Positions 16,846 through 26,577 of a stretch of 64,000 bases of DNA are shown piece after piece; position 1 is the stretch's first letter, and every line of letters begins with the position of its first letter. Location: contig QOZR01000006.1 of NCBI GenBank assembly GCA_003576685.1, positions 124,001 to 188,000 of the forward strand, in the 5' to 3' direction. The notes beneath the pieces are model-generated. The model saw only the letters and a program-made list of their open reading frames with translations. It made no database searches and was not told the origin of the DNA. Source of the stretch: Virgifigura deserti (GTDB taxonomy: Bacteria; Pseudomonadota; Alphaproteobacteria; Dongiales; Dongiaceae). A program made the position numbers and the translations under genes.

Positions 16846-19263
16846 CTACTCGATGTCGTCGATGTTCCGCCCCAGGACCTCGCGCTTGCCGACATGGTTG
16901 GCCCCGCTGACGACGCCCTCCTTCTCCATCCGCTCGATGAGCCGGGCGGCGCGGTTGTAGCCGATCTGCAGGTGGCGCTGAACGAAGCTCGTCGACGCCT
17001 TGCGCTCCCGGCAGACCAGGGCCACGGCCTGATCGTACAGCGCATCGCCGCTGCCACCGCCATCCAGGCCCAGATCCCCGCCCTTCTCCTCGTCGTCGCG
17101 GGTGACCTCCTCTATATAGGTCGGCTCGCCCTGCCGTTTAAGGAATTGCACCACCGACTCGACTTCGTTGTCGCCGACGAAGGGGCCGTGGATGCGGGTG
17201 ATGCGGCCGCCATTCGCCATGTACAGCATGTCGCCCTGGCCGAGCAGCTGCTCGGCCCCGGTTTCGCCCAGGATCGTGCGGCTGTCGATCTTCGAGGTCA
17301 CATGAAAGCTGACCCGGGTCGGGAAGTTCGCCTTGATCGTGCCGGTGATGACGTCGACCGACGGGCGCTGCGTCGCCATGATGATGTGGATCCCGGCGGC
17401 GCGCGCCATCTGCGCCAGGCGCTGGATCGCCGCCTCGATGTCCTTGCCGGCGACCAGCATCAGGTCGGCCATCTCGTCGACGACGACGACGATGAAGGGC
17501 AGCGGCTCGAGGTCGAACGGCTCCTCCTCATAGATCGGGCTGCCCGTCTCGGGATCGAACCCGGTCTGCACCCGCCGAGTCAGGATCTCGCCGGCTTCGC
17601 GCGCCTGGGCCGCCCTTGCGTTGTAGCCCTCGACATTGCGCACCCCCAGCTTTGACATCGCGCGATAGCGCTCCTCCATCTCCCGCACCACCCATTTCAG
17701 CGCCACGATCGCCTTGCGCGGCTCCGTGACCACCGGGGTCAGAAGGTGCGGGATGCCGTCATAGACCGACAGCTCGAGCATCTTCGGGTCGATCATGATG
17801 AACTTGCATTTGTCGGGCGGCAGCCGATAGATCAGCGACAGGATCATCGTATTGATCGCGACCGACTTGCCGGATCCGGTCGTGCCCGCGATCAGGAGAT
17901 GCGGCATCCGCGCGAGGTCGACGATGATCGGTGCCCCGCCGATATCCTTGCCGAGGACGAGCGCGAGCTTCGCCGCCGTCCGCTCGTAAGCCTCGTCGGC
18001 CAGCAGCTCGCGGAGATAGACGGTCTCGCGCCGCCGGTTGGGCAGCTCGATGCCGATCACGCTGCGGCCGGGCACCACCGCGACGCGCACCGACACCGCG
18101 CTCATCGAGCGGGCGACATCGTCGGCGAGGCCGACCACCCGGCTCGTCTTGGTGCCGGGCGCCGGCTCCAGCTCATAGAGCGTCACCACCGGGCCGGGCC
18201 TGACCTTGACGATCTGGCCCTTGACGCCGAAGTCCTCCAGCACCGATTCGAGCAGCCGCGCGTTCTTCTCGAGCGACTCCTCATTGACCCGCTGTGCGCC
18301 GCGCGTCGTCGGCTGCTCCAGCAGTTCTAGCGGCGGCAGGGCGTAATCGTCGCCGGGGAGCAGGTCCAGCGTTGCTTGGTTGCTGGCGGCGCGCCGGCTC
18401 GCCTTCGCCTTGGGCTTCTTGACTTCGACGCGCGGGGCGGAAGCCTGCCGGCCGCCGGAGGCGGTGAGCGGCGGCGTCGGGATGTCGATCGGCGCCGCCT
18501 GACCGGGTTCGTCGAGCTGCGGCTCGAGCCGGTCCCTCCCGCCGGACTTTCCGCTGAGCCGCTGCTGCCGGCGCAGAGCCGCCCCCGCGCGATCGCCACT
18601 ACGCCGCAGCATTCCGTAAACCCGGGCGACGCTCCGGCCGGCGCCTTCGACCACGCCGGCCGTTCCGCGACCGAAGGCGAGATAGTCGAGCCACGGGATG
18701 CCGAGGGTGAAGAACAGCAGCGCCAGGGCGACGACCGCGCCGGCAAGCCCGATCGGCGTCGTGCCCGTCCCCAGCAGACCCAACAGCCCGGCATCCCCCT
18801 GCGGGCCATACAGCAGCAGGGCTCCGGCCGATCCGCCGAAGCCCGTGGCGGCCGGCCAGTTGTCCGTCGCCGGCACCGGGGTCAGCGCGATGGCGGCGGC
18901 CAGGATCGCCGCCGGCAGAAGCGCCAGGCGTAGCCAGCCGCGGCCGATCCGATAGTGGCGCAGCAGCCGCCAGCCCCAGGCAAGCAGGCCGATCGGCAGC
19001 ACGAGGCTAGCGAGCCCGACGCTCTGCAGCGCCAGGTCGGCGGTGTAGGCGCCTGGCAAGCCCAGAAGATTCCGGACCGGCCCGTCCACGGCCTTGTTCA
19101 ACGACGGATCGGCCGAATCGAAGGTCGCCAGCGCTAGCAAGAAGGCCAGCGCTGCTAGAATCAGACAACCGCCGGCCACCTCGGTCGCCCGTCGGCTCAG
19201 GAAGGCCTTCGTTCCCGCCGGGAAGATGGTCATCCGGCCAAAGATGCCGCTGGAGTCGCTCAT
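16846..19263 (-). CDS. ftsK: DNA translocase FtsK
   Basis: This 805-residue septal DNA pump resolves chromosome dimers and clears DNA at division. The N-terminal 190 residues hold about four membrane segments ([63 protein letters not shown]). A basic/proline linker follows. The motor carries Walker [14 protein letters not shown] (about 460), Walker [14 protein letters not shown], and the [12 protein letters not shown] element. The C-terminal gamma winged helix ([19 protein letters not shown]) reads KOPS. The linker is short, so the protein is near the compact SpoIIIE/FtsK length. The ATG overlaps the aminotransferase TGA. Confidence 0.96.
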   Translation of the reverse strand: MSDSSGIFGRMTIFPAGTKAFLSRRATEVAGGCLILAALAFLLALATFDSADPSLNKAVDGPVRNLLGLPGAYTADLALQSVGLASLVLPIGLLAWGWRLLRHYRIGRGWLRLALLPAAILAAAIALTPVPATDNWPAATGFGGSAGALLLYGPQGDAGLLGLLGTGTTPIGLAGAVVALALLFFTLGIPWLDYLAFGRGTAGVVEGAGRSVARVYGMLRRSGDRAGAALRRQQRLSGKSGGRDRLEPQLDEPGQAAPIDIPTPPLTASGGRQASAPRVEVKKPKAKASRRAASNQATLDLLPGDDYALPPLELLEQPTTRGAQRVNEESLEKNARLLESVLEDFGVKGQIVKVRPGPVVTLYELEPAPGTKTSRVVGLADDVARSMSAVSVRVAVVPGRSVIGIELPNRRRETVYLRELLADEAYERTAAKLALVLGKDIGGAPIIVDLARMPHLLIAGTTGSGKSVAINTMILSLIYRLPPDKCKFIMIDPKMLELSVYDGIPHLLTPVVTEPRKAIVALKWVVREMEERYRAMSKLGVRNVEGYNARAAQAREAGEILTRRVQTGFDPETGSPIYEEEPFDLEPLPFIVVVVDEMADLMLVAGKDIEAAIQRLAQMARAAGIHIIMATQRPSVDVITGTIKANFPTRVSFHVTSKIDSRTILGETGAEQLLGQGDMLYMANGGRITRIHGPFVGDNEVESVVQFLKRQGEPTYIEEVTRDDEEKGGDLGLDGGGSGDALYDQAVALVCRERKASTSFVQRHLQIGYNRAARLIERMEKEGVVSGANHVGKREVLGRNIDDIE

Positions 19264-20528
19264 GCCTTATCCCCAAACGCTACAGTGTGGGCACTGCCCC
19301 CCTCGGCCGCGATCGGCGCATCATCCAGCACCGCGACGAGGCGGCGAAGCCCCTCGGCGGTGGTCGCGGCATCATAGACCAGGGCGACGCGGATGTAACG
19401 GTCGCCCGGCCCACGATTCCCTCCCTCGGTACTATCGGGCCGCGCCATATAGGCGCCCGGCAGGACGCGAACTCCCGCCTCGGCCCAAAGCCGCCGCGCC
19501 GCCGCCTCCCCGTCACCGACATCCAGCCACAGGAAGAAACCGCCGGCCGGTCTGACGAAGCCGAAGCGGTCGCCGAGAATCTCGGCCGCCACCGCGAAAT
19601 TCTCGCGATAGCGGGCGCGCCCGGCCTCGACATGGGCCTCGTCGCGCCACAGCGCGGCCGAGGCGGCGAGCACCGGCAACGGCGGCGCCACGCCGCCGAA
19701 ATTGACGAGCTGCGCCTGCCGCTGGACGAGGCGCGGGTCGCCGGCGACGAAGCCGGACCGCAGCCCTGCGGCGCCCGAGCGCTTCGACAGCGAGTGGAAC
19801 ACCATCACATTCGTCAGATCGCCACCCAGCGCCGCGCAGGCTTCGAGCGCTCCCGGTGGCGGCGCCTCGGTATAGGTCTCGGCATAGCATTCGTCGAAGG
19901 CGACGACGAAATCATGACGGCGCCCCAGCTCGATCCAGCACTGCAGATAGGCCAGATCCGCCACCGCGCCCTGCGGATTGGCCGGCGAGCAGACATAGGC
20001 GAGCGCCGTTCGGTCGAGCAGATCGCGGTCGAGCGCGTCGAGATCGGGCAGGAAGCCGGTTTCCCGTGTCGCCGGCAGAAACACCGGCTCCGCCCCCGCG
20101 ACCGCCGCCGCGCCGGCATAGACGTGATAGAACGGGTTCGGCATCAGCACCGCCGGGCGGACTCCGTTGCCACGCGCTTCCGGCACCGCCGACAGCGCGA
20201 TCATGAACAGCGCCTCGCGCGATCCGGCGGCCGGCAGCAGATGGCGGTCCGGGTCGATCAGGCCCGCCGGCAGCCGGTATCGGCGCATCAGCCACTCGCC
20301 GACCGCGGCGCGGAAGTCCGGCGTGCCGACCGCCGGGGGATAGCGCGACCATGAGCCCGCGTGGCGGTCCAGCTCCGTGTGCAGGATCGGCGGCGGCGCA
20401 TTCTGCGGCTCGCCGACCGAGAACAGAAGCGGCGCGCCGGACCCGCCGGGCGTCAAATCCTGCAGCAGCGCGTTCAGCCGGGTGAAGGGATGAAATCTGA
20501 GAAGCGGCTCGAGCCGATCAATCAGCAT
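19260..20528 (-). CDS. Class I/II PLP-dependent aminotransferase (DapC-like)
   Basis: This 422-residue aminotransferase has the fold-type I motifs: [42 protein letters not shown] (substrate Asn), [11 protein letters not shown] (PLP Asp/Tyr) and [16 protein letters not shown] with the Schiff-base lysine; R at YIRVALVY binds the substrate carboxylate. The opening [17 protein letters not shown] resembles succinyldiaminopimelate aminotransferases, so lysine/peptidoglycan precursor synthesis is likely, though other amino donors are possible. It starts the aminotransferase-ftsK-lolA operon. Confidence 0.88.
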   Translation of the reverse strand: MLIDRLEPLLRFHPFTRLNALLQDLTPGGSGAPLLFSVGEPQNAPPPILHTELDRHAGSWSRYPPAVGTPDFRAAVGEWLMRRYRLPAGLIDPDRHLLPAAGSREALFMIALSAVPEARGNGVRPAVLMPNPFYHVYAGAAAVAGAEPVFLPATRETGFLPDLDALDRDLLDRTALAYVCSPANPQGAVADLAYLQCWIELGRRHDFVVAFDECYAETYTEAPPPGALEACAALGGDLTNVMVFHSLSKRSGAAGLRSGFVAGDPRLVQRQAQLVNFGGVAPPLPVLAASAALWRDEAHVEAGRARYRENFAVAAEILGDRFGFVRPAGGFFLWLDVGDGEAAARRLWAEAGVRVLPGAYMARPDSTEGGNRGPGDRYIRVALVYDAATTAEGLRRLVAVLDDAPIAAEGGSAHTVAFGDKA

Positions 20529-20664
20529 CCATCACACCGCCGGGGGCGACTGAAGGAACGACTCGGGACGAAAAACTGGTACAAAGCATAAACAGGTTCT
20601 ATCGGTCCTGTGGCCGGAACACAAGATCGCGCGCCGAGAGACGTTTCGGCGCGGCGGATCTCTA

Positions 20665-20702
20665 AGAAAAAACGGCCCGAAAGGCAAGCCGCCTTTCGGG
20701 CC
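20665..20702 (-). terminator. Rho-independent terminator of glnK-amtB
   Basis: Perfect 11-bp arms GGCCCGAAAGG (20674-20684) and CCTTTCGGGCC (20692-20702) with a 7-nt loop are followed, on the minus strand, by six U residues (A-run 20667-20672 on the plus strand). It lies 25 bp beyond the amtB stop. Confidence 0.9.
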
Positions 20703-20726
20703 GGAGGCCTGGAGGAAGGGGGGGGC

Positions 20727-22049
20727 TCAGATCATCTGAGAGCCACGGCCGAACTCGGGATAGGCCTCGAGCCCCAGCTCAGCCTGGTCGAGGCCGATCA
20801 TTTCCGCCTCCTCGCTGCAGCGGATGCCGATGGTGGCCTTCAGCACCGCCCAGACAATCGCGGTGGCCGCCGCGACGAACGCGCCGATCGCGACTACGCC
20901 GGTCAGCTGGGTCAGGAACCCGGCATCTGGATTGCTGAGCGGCACGGCCAGCGTCCCCCAAATCCCGCAGACCAGATGCACGGAGATCGCGCCGACGACG
21001 TCGTCGATCCGCAACCGATCGAACATCGGAACCGCGAGCACCACGAGCGCGCCGCCCACTGCGCCGATCGCGATCGCCAGGGGCAGGCTGGGCGTATCCG
21101 GCCCGGCGGTGATCGAAACCAGCCCGGCGATGGCGCCGTTCAGAGCCATCGTCAGGTCCACCTTCCCATGCAAGATCTGGGTGAGCGCCATCGCCGCCAC
21201 GACACCGCCGGCGGCGGCCATGTTGGTGTTGACATAGATCGTGGCGATGGCGATCACGTCCGCCGCCGACCCCAGGGCGAGCTGCGAACCGCCATTGAAG
21301 CCGAACCAGCCGAGCCACAGGATGAAGGTGCCGAGCGTCGCCAGGGGCAGGTTGGCGCCGGGCATGGGATTGATGTGGCCGCCTGCCGTGTACTTGCCCT
21401 TGCGGGCGCCGAGCAGGATCGCGCCGGTGAGCGCCGCCCAGCCGCCGACGGAATGGACGATGGTCGAGCCGGCGAAGTCCACGAAGCCCAGTTCGGCGAG
21501 CCAGCCGCCGCCCCATTGCCAGGATCCGGCGATCGGATAGATGAAGCCTGACAGCAGGGCGGTGAAAAGGAGGAACGGCCAGAGCCTGATACGCTCCGCA
21601 AGCGCGCCGGATACGATCGAGGCGGTGGTTGCCACGAAGACCATCTGAAAGAACCAGTCCGAGGCGGCGGCATAGCCGCCGCTGAAATCGCCGGCGAGGG
21701 CCGCCGCGTCGTCGGCGCTCCAGAAACCGAGGCTGCCGATGACGCCGCCATCGACTCCGGCATAGAGCAGGTTGTAGCCGGTCAGATAGAACAGGATGCC
21801 GGCGATGCCGTAGAGGGCGATGTTCTTCAGGCAGATCGCCGCGGTGTTCTTCGTCCGCACCAGTCCGGATTCGAGCATGGCGAAGCCGGCGGCCATGAAC
21901 ATGACCAGAAAGCCATGCACCAGGAAGGAGAACGAGTTCAGGATGAACGCCGTTTCCTCAGCAACCTGCGCCTGCGCCGGTGCTGTCGTCCCCAGGCCGA
22001 CAGCGCCGATCGCTGCGGCCGCAATCCAGAGTTTCCGTGTGAACGCCAT
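20727..22049 (-). CDS. amtB: Ammonium transporter AmtB
   Basis: This 440-residue inner-membrane ammonium channel has a cleavable signal peptide (ending PAQAQ) and eleven predicted membrane helices. The twin pore histidines are in STIVHSVGGW and VGAISVHLVCGIWG. The Phe gate region and GHINPMPGANLPLATLG, WFGFNGGSQLA are typical. The short cytoplasmic tail (CSEEAEMIGLDQAELGLEAYPE) is the GlnK-contacting C-terminus. It follows glnK by 10 bp, so both are expressed under nitrogen limitation. Confidence 0.97.
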   Translation of the reverse strand: MAFTRKLWIAAAAIGAVGLGTTAPAQAQVAEETAFILNSFSFLVHGFLVMFMAAGFAMLESGLVRTKNTAAICLKNIALYGIAGILFYLTGYNLLYAGVDGGVIGSLGFWSADDAAALAGDFSGGYAAASDWFFQMVFVATTASIVSGALAERIRLWPFLLFTALLSGFIYPIAGSWQWGGGWLAELGFVDFAGSTIVHSVGGWAALTGAILLGARKGKYTAGGHINPMPGANLPLATLGTFILWLGWFGFNGGSQLALGSAADVIAIATIYVNTNMAAAGGVVAAMALTQILHGKVDLTMALNGAIAGLVSITAGPDTPSLPLAIAIGAVGGALVVLAVPMFDRLRIDDVVGAISVHLVCGIWGTLAVPLSNPDAGFLTQLTGVVAIGAFVAAATAIVWAVLKATIGIRCSEEAEMIGLDQAELGLEAYPEFGRGSQMI

Positions 22050-22059
22050 CCCGTTTCTC

Positions 22060-22398
22060 CTACAAAGCGGCTTCGTCGATTTCGCCGGTGCGCACTCGCA
22101 CCGCGTGCATGAGGTCGAGAACGAAGATCTTGCCGTCGCCGATGCGGCCGGTTGCCGCGGCGGCCTGAATTGCTTCGACCACGCGGTCGGCCAGACTGTC
22201 GGGGACCGCGATGTGCAGCATCACCTTCGGCAGGAAATGCACCCGATATTCGGTGCCGCGATAGATCTCGGTCTGCCCGCGTTGCCGGCCGAAGCCCTTC
22301 ACCTCGCTGACGGTGACGCCATGCACCCCGACGGCGATCAGGGCATCCCGGACCTCGTCGAGCTTGAACGGCTTCACGATCGCCAGGATCAGCTTCAT
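22060..22398 (-). CDS. glnK: Nitrogen regulatory protein P-II (GlnK)
   Basis: This 112-residue trimeric signal protein senses 2-oxoglutarate and ATP/ADP and blocks AmtB. It starts MKLILAIVKPFKLDEV and carries the T-loop RQRGQTEIYRGTEY with the uridylylation tyrosine, then IFVLDLMHAVRVRTGE, the C-loop region. I use the ATG at 22398, which gives the standard length; a GTG three codons earlier is less likely. Its pairing with amtB marks it as GlnK rather than the glnA-linked GlnB. Confidence 0.95.
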   Translation of the reverse strand: MKLILAIVKPFKLDEVRDALIAVGVHGVTVSEVKGFGRQRGQTEIYRGTEYRVHFLPKVMLHIAVPDSLADRVVEAIQAAAATGRIGDGKIFVLDLMHAVRVRTGEIDEAAL

Positions 22399-22451
22399 GT
22401 CCTGCACTCCCTGCTGCCGCGCCGCGGCGTCCTCGTTCCGCTCGCCGGCGT

Positions 22452-22467
22452 TTCAAGAACCGTGCCG
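22452..22467 (-). promoter_or_regulatory. glnKp: Sigma-54-like promoter ahead of glnK-amtB
   Basis: On the minus strand CGGCACGGTTCTTGAA matches the sigma-54 -24 element (GGCACG) exactly, and the -12 element at TTG with A in place of the final C. It lies about 54 bp before the glnK ATG, a suitable distance. glnK-amtB units are commonly NtrC/sigma-54 dependent. No clear NtrC site was found. Confidence 0.45.
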
Positions 22468-22669
22468 CTTCCGGCGCGACGGGCGATTCGGGCCGCCGCC
22501 GCGGCAGAAAGGCGGGGTTTCATGCGATTCCGCGGATGCGTCGACTGTCAGTCTCAGCGGCCGGATTGCCTATTTCGCAGGCAGAAATGTTGCTTCGCAC
22601 AATTTTTATGCACACCCGGTTCTGCTGGATGGACTTCGACTGGACAAGCTCGCGCGCGGCTAGGATGCT

Positions 22670-23977
22670 ATGCGGATGGTCACGAACCCGGAACAACACG
22701 ATCTCATCCAAACGGTGACGGCCGACGTCGCCATTATCGGCGGCGGCATGGTCGGGATGACGCTCGCCGTCGCCCTCGCCGATGCCGGGATCGCGGTCGC
22801 CCTGGTCGATGCGCAGGCCGCGCCGGAACGGACGGCGACGAGCTATGACGGCCGCAGCTCGGCGATCGCCTTCGGTTCGCAGCAGGTCCTGGCCGGCATC
22901 GGCGTCTGGCCGGGGATGGCGGCGGAAGCGCAGCCGATTCTCGATATCCGCGTCTCTGATGGCGATGCCCGGGGCCGCACCTCGCGCCTCTTCCTCCATT
23001 ACGACCATCGGGACCTCGCCGGTGGTGACGCCGATGCGCCGCCCTTCGGCCATATCATCGAGAATCAGGTGATCCGTCGGGCGCTGCTCGACCGGCTCGC
23101 CGCCCTCCCCACCGCTCGCCATCTGGCGCCGGCCCGCATCGCCGGACTGGCGCGCACCGCCGGCGGCGTCCGCGTCGCGCTGTCGCCGAATCCCACCGGC
23201 GTGACGGAGATCGCCGCCACTCTCGCCATCGGCGCCGACGGCCAAGGCTCACCGGTCAGAGCCCTGGCGGGGATCCGGGTGACGGATTGGAGCTACCCGC
23301 AGACCGGTATCGTCTGCACGGTGGCGCATGAGAAACCGCATCATGGCGTCGCGCACGAGCATTTCCTGCCCTCCGGCCCGTTCGCCATGCTGCCGATGGT
23401 CCCTGACCAGGAGGGCCGAAACCGGTCGTCCATCGTCTGGACGGAGCGGCGCGCCCCGGCACGGACGATGATGGCGCTGGACGCGGACGCGTTCGCGGCG
23501 GAGATCGAGCATCGCTTCGGCGATTCGCTGGGTCGGCTACGGCCCGTCGGCGGCCGCTGGGCCTATCCGCTTCGTCTGCTGCATGCGGAGCGCTATGCCG
23601 ACGACCGGCTGGCGCTCGTCGGCGACGCGGCGCATGCGATCCATCCGATCGCCGGCCAGGGGCTGAATCTCGGCCTCCGGGACGTGGCGGCATTGGCCGA
23701 GGCGCTCGTCGATGCGCGCCGGCTTGGGCTTGACATCGGTGCGGCTGACGTGCTCGAGCGCTATGAGCGCTGGCGGCGGTTCGACACACTCGTGCTGATG
23801 GCCGTGACCGATGGCCTGAACCGCCTGTTCTCGAACGATCTGCTGCCGCTCCGCTTGGCCCGGGACCTCGGGCTGGCGGCGGTCAACCGGCTGCCGTCGC
23901 TGAAGCGGGTGCTGATGCGCCATGCGATGGGGACCGCCGGTGAGTTGCCGCGACTGGTACGCGGCGAGCCGCTCTAG
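22670..23977 (+). CDS. UbiH/UbiF/COQ6-family FAD monooxygenase
   Basis: This 435-residue flavoprotein hydroxylase of ubiquinone biosynthesis adds an oxygen to the polyprenyl-benzoquinol ring. Motifs are the dinucleotide-binding IIGGGMVGMTLAVALADAG, the central DGQGSPVR (DG motif) and the C-terminal RLALVGDAAHAIHPIAGQGLNLGLRD that clasps FAD. The exact ring position (C5, C6 or C1) cannot be set from sequence reading. It is divergent from glnK-amtB. The ATG at 22670 has AGGA five bases before it; a second ATG follows two codons later. Confidence 0.9.
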   Translation: MRMVTNPEQHDLIQTVTADVAIIGGGMVGMTLAVALADAGIAVALVDAQAAPERTATSYDGRSSAIAFGSQQVLAGIGVWPGMAAEAQPILDIRVSDGDARGRTSRLFLHYDHRDLAGGDADAPPFGHIIENQVIRRALLDRLAALPTARHLAPARIAGLARTAGGVRVALSPNPTGVTEIAATLAIGADGQGSPVRALAGIRVTDWSYPQTGIVCTVAHEKPHHGVAHEHFLPSGPFAMLPMVPDQEGRNRSSIVWTERRAPARTMMALDADAFAAEIEHRFGDSLGRLRPVGGRWAYPLRLLHAERYADDRLALVGDAAHAIHPIAGQGLNLGLRDVAALAEALVDARRLGLDIGAADVLERYERWRRFDTLVLMAVTDGLNRLFSNDLLPLRLARDLGLAAVNRLPSLKRVLMRHAMGTAGELPRLVRGEPL

Positions 23978-24103
23978 CTATTTAGCTATTTGGCGCTGCA
24001 CGGCCACGCTGGAACCAGGTTCTGTCGCCCGGTGTTCGCTCCGGTTCGGCAATGCGCCGAACGCTCCAGCAGACGAAGCTCCTGTGGAAAGGAAATATGA
24101 AGA

Positions 24104-24655
24104 ATGGCCGCAAGGACCGCGCAACGGGCTGCCAAGATCGCGGGCGACGTCTGGTCGTCGAACACGCTGGCGACGCAGACGGCCCTCGATCTCTGGGCAA
24201 TGACGACGGCCGGCCTGGCGACGATCGGCTATCGCCTGCCGATGATCGCGCAAGCGCTGGCGACGCCGGGTGATGCCGACCATCGCGAGCTTCACCGAAT
24301 GGGCTTCGAAAAGCTGGAGGCCGCGACCGATTCAGGGCAGGCGCTGGCGCGCGGCTGGACGGCGATGCAGCGCTCCCTGACCGATGGGATGATTGATCAG
24401 ACGCGTCTGGCGACCCGGTGTTTCGCTGCCGTGCTGCATTGCCGTACCACCGGCCAAGCCGCTGCAACCCAGCAGCGCTATGCCCAGGCAAGCATCGAGT
24501 CCGGGTTTGCGGTCGGGATACGGCTCACCGAACTGACGGTCCGCATGACGGCCACGGCGCTCGACCCACTGCACAGCCGTGCGACGAAGAACGCCCGCCG
24601 TCTGGCGCGGGCGGCCGCCCGCGCGGAGCGCGCGGCACCGATCGCCGCCGCTTGA
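24104..24655 (+). CDS. Phasin-like protein
   Basis: This 183-residue protein is almost entirely helical, without membrane or signal segments. The pattern (WSSNTLATQTALDLWAM, SRPLMIAQAL-like, LTDGMIDQTRLATRCF, TVRMTATALDPLHSRATKNARRL) resembles phasin-family proteins that coat polyhydroxyalkanoate granules. The basic, alanine-rich tail (RLARAAARAERAAP) is common in this group. The ATG at 24104 follows GGAAAGGA by 11 bases; an out-of-frame ATG seven bases earlier opens a shorter frame with no family resemblance. No PHA synthase gene is nearby, so the call is moderate. Confidence 0.55.
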   Translation: MAARTAQRAAKIAGDVWSSNTLATQTALDLWAMTTAGLATIGYRLPMIAQALATPGDADHRELHRMGFEKLEAATDSGQALARGWTAMQRSLTDGMIDQTRLATRCFAAVLHCRTTGQAAATQQRYAQASIESGFAVGIRLTELTVRMTATALDPLHSRATKNARRLARAAARAERAAPIAAA

Positions 24656-24704
24656 GCAGAATGTCGCGGCATTGGTTCTTCAGGGCGCCGGCAATTGCCG
24701 CCGT

Positions 24705-25127
24705 CTAGCTGCTATGTCTGGGGCGCGCCCGGGGCTTGCTCTTAGTCGCCAAACGCTGATCGAGCCGGCGGAGATCGACGGCCATTCTCTCGTGAGTGCC
24801 GCACCCGATCTCTTCGGTCTCGTCGCTCGCGGTCACTTTAAATTCGATTCGCCGCCCCTCGACCTTGGTCACCTCGGCCTCGGCACGCACCTGATGTCCG
24901 ACGGGTGTTGCCGCGAGATGCCGCACGTCGACCGCTGTGCCGACCGCGCTTTCATCGGTGTCCAGGAACGGGCGGATCGCGTTGAGCGCCGCATTCTCCA
25001 TCATCATGATCATGACCGGCGTCGCCAGAACGGGCGGGAGCATCGCGTCCTTGAACTGGTTGGCAAGATGCTCGGGTGCGACAGCCAGCGTAAACGTTCC
25101 CTTGGCTCCCAGCGGTATCGGGCGCAT
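24705..25127 (-). CDS. Thioesterase family protein (FlK-like hotdog fold)
   Basis: This 140-residue protein matches the fluoroacetyl-CoA-thioesterase-like hotdog group: TPVMIMMMENAALNAI (active-site helix with Glu), VGTAVDVRHLAATPVG (catalytic Thr/His region), and VRAEAEVTKVEGRRIEFKVTASDE. It would hydrolyse a small acyl-CoA. It is convergent with the phasin-like gene. The last 15 residues are basic and probably disordered. Confidence 0.8.
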   Translation of the reverse strand: MRPIPLGAKGTFTLAVAPEHLANQFKDAMLPPVLATPVMIMMMENAALNAIRPFLDTDESAVGTAVDVRHLAATPVGHQVRAEAEVTKVEGRRIEFKVTASDETEEIGCGTHERMAVDLRRLDQRLATKSKPRARPRHSS

Positions 25128-25236
25128 GCGGTTCCCTCCGGTCTCGCCTTTGCTCGATGAGCGGGCGTGCTTGCCGACGGTCTGCGGGTTCCCCCGGTTC
25201 GAAGCAGGCCCAGAGCACGATCCGAGATATCGGCGA

Positions 25237-25644
25237 TCAGCGGCGCTTCGGCTCGCGCGACAGGCCGCGTTCCTCCAGCGCTTTCAGATAGGCCTCCCAG
25301 AGCTCCGTCTGCCGCTCGCCGAGTTGGTAGAGATAGGCCCAGGAATAGATGCCAGTGTCGTGCAGGTCGTCGAAGCGAATCCGGATCGCGTAATTGCCGA
25401 CCGGCTCGATGCCGAGAATGCCGACATGGGCGCGGCCAGGGACGAGCTGCTTCTGGCCGGGTCCATGGCCCTGAACCTCGGCCGACGGGCTCTCGACCCG
25501 CAGCAGCTCGGCGGGATAACGGTAGGTGACGCCGTTGTCGAAATCGATCTCCAGCACCTTCTCCGCCTGCTTCAGGCGAACCTCGGTCGGCCAGTGCGCG
25601 GCGCCGAACGGCTTCTCCGATCCGCTGTCCGAGTCCGTGCTCAT
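25237..25644 (-). CDS. DUF971 / gamma-butyrobetaine hydroxylase N-terminal-like domain protein
   Basis: This 135-residue protein carries the DUF971 core: WPTEVRLKQAEKVLEIDFDNG, YRYPAELLRVESPSAEVQGH and VGILGIEPVGNYAIRIRFDDLHDTGIYSW with WAYLYQLG. The domain is found alone in many proteobacteria, often linked to Fe-S (Mrp/ApbC) assembly, and at the N-terminus of carnitine-pathway oxygenases. No partner is visible here. It lies 21 bp upstream of nothing in the same direction except the Trm112 gene that precedes it. Confidence 0.85.
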   Translation of the reverse strand: MSTDSDSGSEKPFGAAHWPTEVRLKQAEKVLEIDFDNGVTYRYPAELLRVESPSAEVQGHGPGQKQLVPGRAHVGILGIEPVGNYAIRIRFDDLHDTGIYSWAYLYQLGERQTELWEAYLKALEERGLSREPKRR

Positions 25645-25665
25645 GAATCCGTGCTCATCGGTCGA

Positions 25666-25860
25666 TCAGGGCGTTTCGTCGAGCGGCCGGGCCTCGTCGA
25701 TCAGCATGATCGGGATGCCGTCGCGGATGGGATAAGCGAGCCCGGCCTGCCGGCTGATCAGCTCCTGCGCCTCGGCATCGTAGATCAGCGCCCCTTTGGT
25801 CACCGGACAGACCAGAATCTCCAGCAGCTTCGGATCGACCGTACTTCTCCGTTCACTCAT
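25666..25860 (-). CDS. Trm112 family protein (UPF0434/YcaR-like)
   Basis: This 64-residue protein has the diagnostic [21 protein letters not shown] and [17 protein letters not shown]. In eukaryotes and archaea Trm112 activates methyltransferases; the bacterial role is less clear. I use the ATG at 25860 (GGGGGTGTG upstream) rather than the GTG just before. It lies between the Lon-domain and DUF971 genes, all in one direction, a common alphaproteobacterial grouping. Confidence 0.92.
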   Translation of the reverse strand: MSERRSTVDPKLLEILVCPVTKGALIYDAEAQELISRQAGLAYPIRDGIPIMLIDEARPLDETP

Positions 25861-25907
25861 CACACCCCCAGATCCCGTCCACGGATTACACCGGGAAACA
25901 ACCGAAC

Positions 25908-26570
25908 TCAGTGACGCAACACATCACTCGCGGCGCTGTTCAGCACCGCCATCTCCATCAGCGCGGTCATCTTGCGACAGCGCTCGGTCAGGTCCGGCGA
26001 TTCGAGCAGCGCCTGCTTCTCGCTCGGCTCGAACGGGCAGATCATCGCGAGCGAGGTGACGAGCTTCTCGTCGGCCGTCTCCTCGATCGCTTCCCAATCG
26101 ACGGCGAGGCTCTGCAGCGCGAAGTAGGCCTTCAGCGCATTGCACAGCCGGGTCCGGTCGATCACGGCCTTCGCCTCCGCCTCCAGATCCGCCCGATAGG
26201 GCTCGAAGCGCGGCACCACCCGCCGATAGCCGCGATGGAGCGGCAGTTCCTCGGCCACGTCGAACCGGCAGAGCCCGGTCAGCGTGATCAAATAGCGCCC
26301 GTCGTCCGTCTCGGCGAAGGAGGTGATCCGCCCGGCGCAGCCGGTCGGGTAGACCGGCGGCGACGCGGCGTCGGAGTCGGACGCCGTCGGCTGGATCATG
26401 CCGATGATCCGCTCGCCGGCAAGCGCATCGGACGTCATGTCGAGATAGCGCGGCTCAAAGATGTTGAGCGGCAGCTTGCCTCCGGGCAGCAGCAGAACGC
26501 CCGCGAGCGGAAAGATCGGCAGCGTGGCCGGCAGATCGTCGAAGCGCGGGTCGAAAGGCCCCCGACTCAT
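25908..26570 (-). CDS. LON peptidase substrate-binding domain protein
   Basis: This 220-residue protein consists of the Lon N-terminal (LAN/PUA-like) domain only, without ATPase or protease parts: [27 protein letters not shown] near the start, [33 protein letters not shown], and a helical C-terminal half. Such proteins are conserved in alphaproteobacteria next to the thioredoxin/TPR gene seen here (7 bp upstream). Molecular role unclear. Confidence 0.92.
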   Translation of the reverse strand: MSRGPFDPRFDDLPATLPIFPLAGVLLLPGGKLPLNIFEPRYLDMTSDALAGERIIGMIQPTASDSDAASPPVYPTGCAGRITSFAETDDGRYLITLTGLCRFDVAEELPLHRGYRRVVPRFEPYRADLEAEAKAVIDRTRLCNALKAYFALQSLAVDWEAIEETADEKLVTSLAMICPFEPSEKQALLESPDLTERCRKMTALMEMAVLNSAASDVLRH

Positions 26571-26577
26571 CGGAAAC

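Noticed and set aside
15595..17655. Plus-strand open frame of about 680 codons across lolA and ftsK
   Set aside because: It crosses three real genes and shows no domain; a shadow frame.
22579..22594. Plus-strand AGGCAG-N5-TTGC resembling sigma-54 before ubiH
   Set aside because: ubiH is not expected to be sigma-54 dependent and the -24 element has two mismatches; likely chance.
22600..22616. GCAC...GCAC around an A/T run as an NtrC site
   Set aside because: The halves are direct, not inverted, repeats and do not fit the NtrC consensus.
24097..24273. Short frame starting seven bases before the phasin-like start
   Set aside because: Despite a good ribosome-binding site it ends early and its composition is that of a shadow frame.
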